29,836 nucleotides of DNA from an uncultured Eubacteriales bacterium (GTDB taxonomy: Bacteria > Bacillota > Clostridia > Oscillospirales > Oscillospiraceae), in the NCBI GenBank assembly GCA_900545925.1, contig URAZ01000041.1, positions 1 through 29,836 on the forward strand, read 5' to 3'. A program made the position numbers and the translations under genes. Under the pieces are notes generated by a model. The model was not told the DNA's origin and made no database searches. It saw only the letters and a list, made by a program, of their open reading frames with translations. The stretch's first letter is position 1. Every line of letters starts with the position of its first letter. Of this stretch, positions 1-7,726 are shown one piece after another.

Positions 1-160
1 TCTTTTATTCTATCATATTTTTCGCATTTTTTCACCTGAAAACTGCTCGAACAAATGACCTTTTGACCCCAACGTCACAATTCCAAACAGCATAACGGTT
101 ATTGGAAAGTATGCGTTTGGAAACTGCGGTAGTCTGACGAGCATCACCATTCCACGCAGT

Positions 161-3100
161 GTGACAAGTATTGACGAATATGCGTTCAATGGCTGCAGTA
201 ATCTGGAAAGCGTCTATTTTCGCGGCAATGCTCCCTCTGTTTCGAAGGTCAGCACAATATTTGACAGATGCAAAAGCACTCTCTGCATTTATTATATGCC
301 CGGCACTACCGGCTGGACGGACGGTTCTGCTTATGACGTGGAGAAGGGAACCTGGAACGGGTATCCGCTGAAAAAGATGGGGACGGATACAGGAAACGGG
401 GCCAACGGCATGAACGGCGCTGTGAGCGCAGTCTATTTGAAGGAAATCGCACCGAACGGTGTATGCGTGACAGCGCTTCAGACAGCTGCGCTCAAATTCA
501 ACACAGCTGTCCGGCCCGGCTCCGGTATGATCTCGGTTTATTCTGTCGGGGACAAGCAAAACCCGGTCTATTCGGTCTCCGTACGGGACAGCTCCGTGTC
601 GTGCTCCGGTCAGACGGTAAAAATCGACTTCTCAAAGGCTGGAGCGTTCGAGGACGGGGAATACTTCATCAAGATCGACCCGGCGTCCTTCCAATCGGAA
701 AACGGCAGGTATTTTTACGGCTTGACCGACGAAACGGCATGGACGCTTGACATCCAGCGATATACTCCGGCTTCGGACATCGATCTGAAGTGGGAAAAGA
801 AAGGGATCTGGCCGTTTCGAAGGGACGACTACAGCAAGCCGCCGATCCCGGCGGCCGGAACCGACCGGCAGTATGCGCAGGCTCTGGTCAACTGGGCACA
901 GAGCGTCGGCATCACGTGGATGAGCGTGGACGAGGCGGAAAGGCTGCTGGATAAGCCGGCATATCTGCCGGTAACAGACCGGTACGGCTCGACCGTGCTG
1001 CTAAACGACGGCGGCACAACAGTCAGACAGGTCATCAAGGATATCGTATTTGCCGAAAATCTGCAGACATACATCGCCAAGCTGGATACAGAGATCGCAG
1101 CGTATAAATTGCACACAGCCTACACCAAAAAGCGGATGTTCTATGTGCAGGAGGAAAACACCTATAAAATGATTCTGGGCTGGTATCCGCAGATCGCGGA
1201 ATATCTGGACTCCCGAAATCAGAAAAGCAATTTTACGTGGTCGCTGGCCGTCCCGCTGGCATATGACGCCCTGCTGAAGCTCATCGATTCCGGAACGGGA
1301 ACAGTCTATCAATATATTAAGCCCGCGTTGAAGGCGAATCTATCACAGAGCAAGCTGGAAGAATCCATGCGTTCTCTTGAGAGCTATCGCTCGTTTGAAA
1401 AGTACAAGCAGGGCGTGGATGCGCTCAATCAGCAGATGTTCAATTTCAATTTAGAGGGAGACGTATATTCGGCAGTCTCCGAAGGCGGCTATGGCGGCTG
1501 GCTGTCGTTTGGCGCCGATCTGATGGCGGCATATTTTGGATCAACGGATAATGAAATGCTGAAGGAACTCAGCTCGGCCTGGAATACATATGGAAAAATG
1601 AAATCCGCGGTCAGTCTATCCATGTTCCTCGGAAGCTCAATCGGCATGTTCCCACTGGTCGTGGATCTGTATCAAACGCTATATACGCAGCTTCATAATC
1701 AAGTGAAGGCCGCCTACTTCATCGGGGACTATTACATTCAGGACAAGTACCCGGATTATTACGACAAGGTCTACGACAGCGAAACATGTATGCCCGGAGA
1801 AATGAAGGAAAACCTTATAATATACAAACCGTTGGAGCCAGAAGACATGGCTTTACAGAACTGGAAGGATTATCTTGTTTCGTCCGATTTGGAAAAAGCT
1901 CTTCGCCCGGACTGCATCGAAATGCGCCGCGATCTTGCAAATTATGCCGTTCTGCTGCGCTATATCCGCTCGATCGATATCGCGCAGGCCAAGAGTATGC
2001 TGGCCAAATATCTGGACGCGGAGCACAATACCGCTTCGACGACGCTTTATGTCAGCTGCCCGGTAACCGTTGAAATATATGATTCCAATGGTGAAAAGCT
2101 GGCGTCCTTATCCTCAGAGGATGAGAGCATTCAGGACTGCGCATACGGCACGCTCTACCTCATGGGCGAAAACAACGAAACAAAAGCGTTTGTGCTCAAT
2201 TCCGGCGCGTACACGGCGAAGATCATCCCCTATAACAGCGGAACGATGAACGTGCTGCTGACCGGAGACGCGCAGGACGGAGCGCAGACGGCGGCATATT
2301 ATGAAGACGTTATGCTGACAAATGGCCAGCCGCTCACGCTCAATCTGACAGAGCAGGAGCTGGCGGAAAACGGCGCTGTAATTCCTTCGGAAAAGAGCAT
2401 CCCGGTTCAGACGGTCGAGATCACCGGGGAACAAAGTTTGGCGGTCGGCGAGAGCGCGCAGCTGACTGCGCGCATTGGCCCGGACGCAGCGTCTGACCGC
2501 TCCATCACATGGACAAGTTCAGAGCCGGCTGTCATATCTGTCTCGGAGAATGGAGAAATCACCGCATATGCGGCAGGCGAAGCAACGATTTCCGCAGTTT
2601 CGGCAAACGGCGTCTCCGCTGCACTGCTCGTGCAGACCTATACACCGGTGTCGTTCATTTCGCTTGAGGCAGAGCAGTATTACATGGTCGTCGGCGAAAG
2701 CCTGCCGACGGGCGCGTCGGCCTGTCCGGAAAACGCGGCGCACAAGCTGCGCTGGCAATCCAGCGCCCCGGATGTCGCTGCCGTCGATGAATCCGGCACG
2801 ATCCGGGCCTATTCTGCCGGAACCGCAATTCTACAGGCACAGGCTGACGGCGTGACAGCCGAGATCTCCGTGACGGTCTATGCCTCGCCGCTCTCCGTCT
2901 CGCTCTACCAGTCCGATACAGAAGGGAGCAGGCTGAAGGTAGCCGCAGTCAATCATTCATGGTCGGCTGTAACGGGAACGATCTATGTTGCGGCATACGC
3001 CGACGGAAAGCTTTGCTTTGTCCAAACGGTTTCCGTATCGCTTGCAGCGCAGGAAGCAATGACACAGTATCTTCCCATCCCGGCGCTCGCGTCCGGCCCT

Positions 3101-3181
3101 GAATACGAGGTCAAGGCGTTCGTCCTGAACGAGCTATATAAACCGATGCAGAGCGCCGTGCGAAGCATGTTGATCGTTTGA
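161..3181 (+). CDS. BspA-like LRR / Big_2 surface protein, 5'-truncated
   Basis: Residues 1-30 are a BspA-type (LRR_5) repeat end, with the pattern IDEYAFNGCSNLESV. Two bacterial Ig-like Big_2 domains follow at about residues 748-827 and 831-909, each with the WxSSxPxVxxVxxxGxIxAYxAGxAxI pattern. A further beta-rich tail (about 910-1006) ends without an LPXTG anchor. The middle (about 200-740) is unrecognised. Such proteins are normally secreted adhesins, but no signal peptide is present here. The same frame is open upstream to a TGA at 56-58 and keeps encoding LRR sequence (positions 71-160), yet it holds no ATG, GTG or TTG before the GTG at 161, which has no ribosome binding site. I therefore read the gene as having lost its 5' end, with 161 only a nominal start. 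The first 60 bases are AT-rich and unlike the gene. Family assignment is solid; whether it is expressed is doubtful. Confidence 0.75.
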   Translation: MTSIDEYAFNGCSNLESVYFRGNAPSVSKVSTIFDRCKSTLCIYYMPGTTGWTDGSAYDVEKGTWNGYPLKKMGTDTGNGANGMNGAVSAVYLKEIAPNGVCVTALQTAALKFNTAVRPGSGMISVYSVGDKQNPVYSVSVRDSSVSCSGQTVKIDFSKAGAFEDGEYFIKIDPASFQSENGRYFYGLTDETAWTLDIQRYTPASDIDLKWEKKGIWPFRRDDYSKPPIPAAGTDRQYAQALVNWAQSVGITWMSVDEAERLLDKPAYLPVTDRYGSTVLLNDGGTTVRQVIKDIVFAENLQTYIAKLDTEIAAYKLHTAYTKKRMFYVQEENTYKMILGWYPQIAEYLDSRNQKSNFTWSLAVPLAYDALLKLIDSGTGTVYQYIKPALKANLSQSKLEESMRSLESYRSFEKYKQGVDALNQQMFNFNLEGDVYSAVSEGGYGGWLSFGADLMAAYFGSTDNEMLKELSSAWNTYGKMKSAVSLSMFLGSSIGMFPLVVDLYQTLYTQLHNQVKAAYFIGDYYIQDKYPDYYDKVYDSETCMPGEMKENLIIYKPLEPEDMALQNWKDYLVSSDLEKALRPDCIEMRRDLANYAVLLRYIRSIDIAQAKSMLAKYLDAEHNTASTTLYVSCPVTVEIYDSNGEKLASLSSEDESIQDCAYGTLYLMGENNETKAFVLNSGAYTAKIIPYNSGTMNVLLTGDAQDGAQTAAYYEDVMLTNGQPLTLNLTEQELAENGAVIPSEKSIPVQTVEITGEQSLAVGESAQLTARIGPDAASDRSITWTSSEPAVISVSENGEITAYAAGEATISAVSANGVSAALLVQTYTPVSFISLEAEQYYMVVGESLPTGASACPENAAHKLRWQSSAPDVAAVDESGTIRAYSAGTAILQAQADGVTAEISVTVYASPLSVSLYQSDTEGSRLKVAAVNHSWSAVTGTIYVAAYADGKLCFVQTVSVSLAAQEAMTQYLPIPALASGPEYEVKAFVLNELYKPMQSAVRSMLIV

Positions 3182-3212
3182 ACGGCGCGCACCGCTAATT
3201 TTCTGCAAATTC

Positions 3213-3241
3213 TTGACTTCCCACGCGAATCTGGGTATAAT
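3213..3241 (+). promoter_or_regulatory. Sigma-A-type promoter of the IscU-like/GGGtGRT operon
   Basis: TTGACT at 3213-3218 and a perfect TATAAT at 3236-3241 are separated by 17 bases. Transcription would start near 3248, about 50 bases before the ATG at 3299. No riboswitch-like fold stands out in the leader. Confidence 0.85.
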
Positions 3242-3298
3242 CCTATCGTAATAACAGCCAATTCCGGCTTTTAGAATTCTTGAAAGGAAGACCTGTAT

Positions 3299-3991
3299 AT
3301 GATCTATACTGCAGAAGTCAAGCATATGTGCCCGGTTGCTAAGGGCGCGTATCATGGCCCGGCTCCCATTCCCGAAGAGGGCAAATGGGTGCAGGCAAAG
3401 GAAATCAAGGATATCTCCGGCTTTACCCATGGCGTGGGCTGGTGCGCACCGCAGCAGGGCGCATGCAAGCTGAGCCTGAATATCAAGAACGGCGTCATCG
3501 AAGAGGCTCTGGTCGAGACGATCGGCTGTTCCGGCATGACCCATTCCGCCGCTATGGCTTCCGAAATTCTCATCGGCAAGACCATCCTAGAGGCCCTCAA
3601 CACTGACCTCGTCTGCGACGCTATCAACACCGCTATGCGCGAGTTGTTCCTCCAGATCGTCTACGGCCGCAGCCAGTCTGCATTCTCCGAGGACGGCCTC
3701 GCCGTCGGCGCTTCTCTGGAAGACCTCGGTAAGGGCCTCAGAAGCCAGGTCGGCACGATGTTCGCTACCAAGGAAAAGGGACCGCGCTACCTCGAAATGG
3801 CCGAGGGCTACTGCTCCAAGATCGCCCTCAACAAGGACGACGAGATTGTCGGCTACGAATTCATCAACTTCGGCAAGATGATGGACTTCATCAAGAAGGG
3901 CGACGAGCCCGCCGAGGCCATCAAGAAGGCGACCGGCCACTATGGCCAGTGGGACACTGCGGCGAAGTATATCGACCCGCGTCAGGAATAA
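3299..3991 (+). CDS. IscU/NifU-N-like iron-sulfur cluster scaffold protein
   Basis: A 230-residue cytoplasmic protein whose first ~130 residues resemble the IscU/NifU N-terminal scaffold fold. C56 (QQGACKLSL) aligns with the first scaffold cysteine and C77 (TIGCSGMTHSAAMASE) with the second, followed by the GKTxxEAL helix. The third ligand region, HCS in classical IscU, reads YGRSQSAFSEDG, so that cysteine is absent; C11, C49 and C106 are extra. The C-terminal ~100 residues are an extension not found in IscU. The start has GAAAGGAAG at 3282-3290 and a good promoter further up. It is followed 18 bases later by the GGGtGRT gene, its usual clostridial partner. Family knowledge suggests a role in Fe-S handling; the exact function is not established by the sequence. 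Confidence 0.85.
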   Translation: MIYTAEVKHMCPVAKGAYHGPAPIPEEGKWVQAKEIKDISGFTHGVGWCAPQQGACKLSLNIKNGVIEEALVETIGCSGMTHSAAMASEILIGKTILEALNTDLVCDAINTAMRELFLQIVYGRSQSAFSEDGLAVGASLEDLGKGLRSQVGTMFATKEKGPRYLEMAEGYCSKIALNKDDEIVGYEFINFGKMMDFIKKGDEPAEAIKKATGHYGQWDTAAKYIDPRQE

Positions 3992-4009
3992 GAAAAGGAG
4001 GACACGAAA

Positions 4010-5008
4010 ATGGCTTTGTTTGAAAACTACGACAGAAGAATTGACAAGATCAACGGCGTCCTCAAGCAGTACGGCATCGAGTCCGTTGAAGCCTGCCGCG
4101 AAATGTGCCAGGCCAAGGGCTTTGACCCGTATGAGATCGTCAAGGGCATCCAGCCCATCTGCTTTGAGAATGCGTGCTGGGCATACACCGTCGGCGCTGC
4201 CATCGCCATGAAGAAGGGTGTCAAGACCGCTGCCGAAGCCGCTACTGCTATCGGCGAGGGTCTGCAGGCCTTCTGCATCGACGGCTCCGTCGCGGACGAT
4301 CGCAAGGTCGGCCTTGGCCACGGCAATCTGGGTGCCATGCTCCTGTCTGAAGAGTCCGAGTGCTTCTGCTTCCTCGCCGGTCACGAGTCCTTCGCAGCCG
4401 CTGAAGGTGCTATCGGTATTGTCAAGAACGCCAATAAGGCCCGCAAAAAGCCCCTGCGCGTCATCCTGAACGGTCTCGGCAAGGATGCTGCCCAGATCAT
4501 CTCCCGTATCAACGGCTTCACCTATGTTCAGACCCAGTTTGACTACTACACCGGCGAACTCAAGATCGTCCGTGAGATTCGTTACTCCGAGGGTGAACGT
4601 GCGGACGTCCGCTGCTACGGCGCTGACGATGTCCGTGAGGGCGTTGCCATCATGCACAAGGAAGGCGTTGACGTCTCCATCACCGGTAACTCCACCAACC
4701 CCACCCGTTTCCAGCACCCGGTTGCAGGCACCTACAAAAAGGAATGCGTCCAGATGGGTAAGAAGTATTTCTCCGTTGCTTCCGGCGGTGGCACGGGTCG
4801 TACCCTGCATCCGGACAACATGGCTGCAGGTCCCGCTTCTTACGGCATGACCGATACCATGGGCCGTATGCACTCTGATGCACAGTTCGCAGGTTCCTCC
4901 TCCGTCCCGGCGCACGTCGAGATGATGGGCTTCCTCGGCATGGGCAACAACCCCATGGTCGGCGCAACCGTCGCTGTCGCTGTCGCAGTTGCTGAGGCTA
5001 TGAAGTAA
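4010..5008 (+). CDS. GGGtGRT family protein
   Basis: A 332-residue protein carrying the family signature SGGGTGRTLHPDN at about residues 258-270, followed by a Gly/Met-rich C-terminus (MTDTMGRMHSDAQFAG, then MGMGNNPMVGATVA-like sequence). The family is known from anaerobic Firmicutes and is typically encoded beside the IscU-like scaffold, as here. Its biochemical role is undefined; involvement in Fe-S metabolism is inferred from the neighbour. It starts at an ATG with AAAAGGAG at 3993-4000, 18 bases after the preceding stop, so the two form an operon. A hairpin at 5069 closes the unit. Codon use is strongly biased to C/G-ending codons, as in highly expressed genes. Confidence 0.9.
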   Translation: MALFENYDRRIDKINGVLKQYGIESVEACREMCQAKGFDPYEIVKGIQPICFENACWAYTVGAAIAMKKGVKTAAEAATAIGEGLQAFCIDGSVADDRKVGLGHGNLGAMLLSEESECFCFLAGHESFAAAEGAIGIVKNANKARKKPLRVILNGLGKDAAQIISRINGFTYVQTQFDYYTGELKIVREIRYSEGERADVRCYGADDVREGVAIMHKEGVDVSITGNSTNPTRFQHPVAGTYKKECVQMGKKYFSVASGGGTGRTLHPDNMAAGPASYGMTDTMGRMHSDAQFAGSSSVPAHVEMMGFLGMGNNPMVGATVAVAVAVAEAMK

Positions 5009-5068
5009 GAAAACGCCTTGCTTTTGAACGAGGAAGGTTTAAAACTCTTCTGATCGCAAAATGAAACA

Positions 5069-5129
5069 GGGAAGCATGTCCTTTCGCACCTTCTTTCAAA
5101 GGAATGAGAGGGAACATGCTTCCCGTTTT
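5069..5129 (+). terminator. Long stem-loop terminator after the GGGtGRT gene
   Basis: GGGAAGCATG (5069-5078) pairs with CATGCTTCCC (5115-5124), and the inner TCCTTT (5079-5084) pairs with AAAGGA (5098-5103), with a bulge on the right side. GTTTT follows. It lies 60 bases after the stop at 5008. Confidence 0.65.
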
Positions 5130-5170
5130 GTATGTCAGCGGGATTTTGGACTGGAAGAACAGATGTTTTT

Positions 5171-5193
5171 GCAGCGGAACGCCGCAGCTTTTT
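5171..5193 (+). terminator. Possible second small terminator hairpin
   Basis: GCAGCGG (5171-5177), loop AACG, CCGCAGC (5182-5188) with one A-A mismatch, then TTTTT at 5189-5193. It lies between the terminator at 5069 and the XRE gene. The rest of the 5009-5288 gap shows no coding signal, and I see no clear promoter for the XRE gene. Confidence 0.35.
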
Positions 5194-5288
5194 CGATGTG
5201 CCAGAAAGTCAGCGTTTATGCCAGAATCGTGGCATTTACCAAAAGCGCTTGCCTTTTTATCTTTTGTAGTGAGGAGGTGGCTTTGTAT

Positions 5289-5924
5289 ATGCAAATAGAG
5301 AAAAATATTGCAGCCACATTACAACGTAAGATGAAAGCGGCGGGAAAAACGAAGCTGGAATTCTCAAAAGAACTCGGCATTCCGCGCTCGACCTTTCAGG
5401 AGTATCTGAAGGGCGACAAATGTCTGCGCTCAGATTCTATTGAGGAGTTAGCAAAAAGTCTCTCAATCTCGCCAGCACAGCTGATCTCCGGGCCGGAATA
5501 CACAGAAGCCTGCGGGTTATTCGGCACGGATGCGCTGCTTGCGGAACTACAGACACTGCATCCTCGCGCACAGGGACTTGCAAAGGAGGCTGTTTCGCTT
5601 ATGCAGACAGCGTTTCGGCTCTCGGCGGAGTGGGACAAACTGGACGCGCTTTCTGAGGTTCCGGTTCCAGATATGCCGGAATCTGCTTATCGCTATGTGC
5701 TCTATGAGGCACACGGACCGGCTCGGATGCTCTATGCGTATGGAATTCTGGGTCAGCAGCAGCTAGACGGTACATGGATGACGCTTGCAATCACTGCGCC
5801 ATTTTCCAACAATCGTGCCGCAGTCGCGCAGCTGACAAAGCTATGCACCGACCAGCAGCTTGAACCTATCCATATTCTCGACGTGATCCACGACTTTATG
5901 GATCTCGAAACCAGAACATTATGA
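5289..5924 (+). CDS. XRE-family helix-turn-helix regulator
   Basis: A 211-residue protein with an N-terminal Cro/C1-type HTH (about residues 8-62; the core includes KLEFSKELGIPRSTFQEYLKG and then LRSDSIEELAKSLSIS). A helical region of unknown function follows and, from about residue 120, a small alpha/beta domain (YVLYEAHGPARMLYAYG). I chose ATG 5289 because AGGAGG lies at 5272-5277. A TTG six bases upstream is also possible. The frame stays open further upstream, but across the terminator region, so the longer form is unlikely. It is a single gene between two terminators and converges with the AAA ATPase gene. Target unknown; the C-terminal region may sense a ligand or partner (inference). 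Confidence 0.8.
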   Translation: MQIEKNIAATLQRKMKAAGKTKLEFSKELGIPRSTFQEYLKGDKCLRSDSIEELAKSLSISPAQLISGPEYTEACGLFGTDALLAELQTLHPRAQGLAKEAVSLMQTAFRLSAEWDKLDALSEVPVPDMPESAYRYVLYEAHGPARMLYAYGILGQQQLDGTWMTLAITAPFSNNRAAVAQLTKLCTDQQLEPIHILDVIHDFMDLETRTL

Positions 5925-6065
5925 CAGATCAAAACGATGTTGCTGCGAAAAAAGCACTATTAGCGGCATGATCCTTACAGCAATCTGAATTTGAATAAAT
6001 TCTGCGGCGAGAACAAACGCATACTCGGAGGATGGCAGGATTCAGTGAATACAAGGGATAGCAGA

Positions 6066-6100
6066 ACGGCAGGCCCATGCTTTGGGCCTGCCGTCTCTTT
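6066..6100 (+). terminator. Intrinsic terminator downstream of the XRE gene
   Basis: A perfect 12-bp stem: ACGGCAGGCCCA (6066-6077) with TGGGCCTGCCGT (6083-6094), loop of 5, followed by CTCTTTT. It abuts hairpin element copy A. The remainder of the 5925-6199 gap holds nothing else I can support. Confidence 0.8.
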
Positions 6101-6168
6101 TGGGTCACGGTTTTGGTCAGATCGGAAAACCAGCGGCGCAGAATCTGCGCCGCTGTAAACAAAGAATA
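6101..6168 (-). repeat. Dispersed hairpin element, copy A (complete)
   Basis: Core: perfect 11-bp arms CAGCGGCGCAG (6131-6141) and CTGCGCCGCTG (6145-6155), 3-base loop. Read on the minus strand, the conserved order is TATTCTTTGTTTA, hairpin, GGTTTTC, then a flank like CTGACCCAAACCGTGACCCA. It lies 31 bases 3' of the AAA ATPase stop. The T-run after the stem makes it terminator-like on the minus strand, but conservation of both flanks in copies C and D goes beyond a terminator. Confidence 0.85.
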
Positions 6169-6199
6169 GACGAAGATTATTTGTTATACCCACATAAAT

Positions 6200-7498
6200 T
6201 TAGATCTGCACAATCTGATCTATCGCATAAAGTGGCAGATTCACAAGCCATTCTTCTTTTTTGTAGTCTGCCATAGAGGTGCGGACAGAAACTTCAGGTG
6301 CAAATTTTTCGTGATATGTTTTCAGACTTTTTGCTCTGAGATTTACTTCTGCCTTTACTTCAACAGGTACAATTCGCTCGCCCGTATCAACGACAAAGTC
6401 AATCTCGCAGGAGCCTCTGTCATTGGTGTAGTAATATACATCCAAATCTTCGATCGTTTTTAGCTGCTGACAAACATACTGCTCCGTAAGGGCGCCTTTA
6501 AACTCAACAAAAAGGTCATTGCCATCAAGTAAAGTACGCTGGCGAAGTCCAGCCATGCAGCCAAGAAGCCCGACATCTACCACAAACAACTTAAATGCTT
6601 TCAAGTCCTCATAAGCCCGCAGGGGAATGCCAACTGTATTGACGCGGCTTACCTTATGAACAAGGCCACAGTCACTGAGCCATAGAAGGGCGGTTTCGTA
6701 GTCTTTTGCACGTGCACCTTCACGCACGAGGCCGTATATAAACTTTTTGTTTTCTTTTGCCAACTGAGAGGGGATACTATTCCATAACATACGCAGTCTT
6801 GGAACGATTTCATTGGGAGCGTGCTTGGAGAAATCCTGCTCGTATGCCGCAAGAATCCTTTTTTGAATTTCACGAACTTCATTAAAGTCCTTGTTTTCTG
6901 TAAAACTTTGTACTGCTTCAGGCATCCCTCCGACAAAATAATAGTGCTTCAAAGCATCAATATATGTTTGCTTGAAGCTCGTGATCATTTGGAAGTCTTG
7001 GCTATCCAGAAGCGCGGCAAATTGCTCTTTGCCGGTTGCCATTAGAAACTCTTTGAAAGAAAGGGGATATAATTTTAGGAAATCTACCTTGCCAACAGGG
7101 AAAGACGTGCCTTGATGCAAGGCGATACCGAGCAAAGAACCGGCGCATACAATGTGATACTGCGGAGCATTTTCATAGAAGTATTTGAGAGAGGCCAAGG
7201 CTCGTGGAACTTCCTGTACTTCATCAAAAACCAACAGAGAATTGTTGGGGTCAATTTTATGGCCTACATACAGCTCCAAGCCCATAATTAAACGATCTGT
7301 ATCCAGATCAGAAGCAAACAGCTCGGCCATTCTGGAATTGGAGTCAAAATTGATGTATACGGTATCTGCATATGACTGCCTGCCAAACTCTTTCATCAGC
7401 CAAGTCTTACCAACCTGCCGAGCGCCTTCAATAATCAAAGGCTTCCGGCGCTTGCTTTGTTTCCATTTTAATAGCTTTTCTATGGCAACTCGGTACAT
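6200..7498 (-). CDS. AAA ATPase with C-terminal DUF4143
   Basis: A 432-residue stand-alone P-loop ATPase of the AAA_14/DUF4143 type. The Walker A motif GARQVGKTW is at residues 25-33 and the Walker B region SLLVFDEVQEVPRA is near residue 90. The C-terminal half holds the DUF4143 region, with nuclease-like features FVEFKGALTEQYV and CEIDFVVDTGERIVPVEVKAE, that is the D...E-x-K pattern of PD-(D/E)XK folds. The role of the family is unclear. The start is the ATG at 7498, with GGAGG about 8 bases upstream; an ATG nine codons earlier would place this site inside the gene. It has its own promoter at 7530-7558. It is visibly more AT-rich than its neighbours and lies between hairpin element copies A and B, which suggests separate acquisition (inference). 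Confidence 0.88.
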   Translation of the reverse strand: MYRVAIEKLLKWKQSKRRKPLIIEGARQVGKTWLMKEFGRQSYADTVYINFDSNSRMAELFASDLDTDRLIMGLELYVGHKIDPNNSLLVFDEVQEVPRALASLKYFYENAPQYHIVCAGSLLGIALHQGTSFPVGKVDFLKLYPLSFKEFLMATGKEQFAALLDSQDFQMITSFKQTYIDALKHYYFVGGMPEAVQSFTENKDFNEVREIQKRILAAYEQDFSKHAPNEIVPRLRMLWNSIPSQLAKENKKFIYGLVREGARAKDYETALLWLSDCGLVHKVSRVNTVGIPLRAYEDLKAFKLFVVDVGLLGCMAGLRQRTLLDGNDLFVEFKGALTEQYVCQQLKTIEDLDVYYYTNDRGSCEIDFVVDTGERIVPVEVKAEVNLRAKSLKTYHEKFAPEVSVRTSMADYKKEEWLVNLPLYAIDQIVQI

Positions 7499-7529
7499 AT
7501 ATGCACCTCCATCCTTATAATTCAAGGAT

Positions 7530-7558
7530 AGTATAGCATAGAATCACAAAAAATACAA
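7530..7558 (-). promoter_or_regulatory. Promoter of the AAA ATPase gene
   Basis: On the minus strand TTGTAT (7553-7558), a 17-base spacer and TATACT (7530-7535), with TGC just before the -10 as in extended -10 promoters. It lies about 30 bases upstream of the ATG at 7498. Confidence 0.7.
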
Positions 7559-7680
7559 CGAAATTTAGATTGATAGTCACACTTTTTGCGACGAATTAAG
7601 GTTGAACGCTTCTAAAGGCGTTTTCTATGCGTGCTTATGTAGTTGGCGCTGAAAAAAGATGGCCTGTTCTGAATATATTA

Positions 7681-7718
7681 CAGCGGCGCAGATTCTGCGC
7701 CGCTGTAAACAAAGAACA
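7681..7718 (-). repeat. Dispersed hairpin element, copy B (half-element)
   Basis: The same 11-bp arms CAGCGGCGCAG (7681-7691) and CTGCGCCGCTG (7695-7705), followed on the plus strand by TAAACAAAGAACA. The other flank (GGTTTTC plus the CTGACCC segment on the minus strand) is missing: similarity stops exactly at the base of the hairpin. The GH65 stop is 9 bases away. Positions 7619-7680 show nothing recognisable. Confidence 0.8.
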
Positions 7719-7726
7719 GGAAGAAA

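Noticed and set aside
3587..4915. Long open frame on the minus strand opposite the IscU-like and GGGtGRT genes
   Set aside because: It mirrors the strong codon bias of the plus-strand genes, spans their intergenic gap and shows no recognisable domain or ribosome binding site.
5061..5288. N-terminal extension of the XRE regulator
   Set aside because: It would translate through the terminator hairpin; AGGAGG at 5272 points to 5289.
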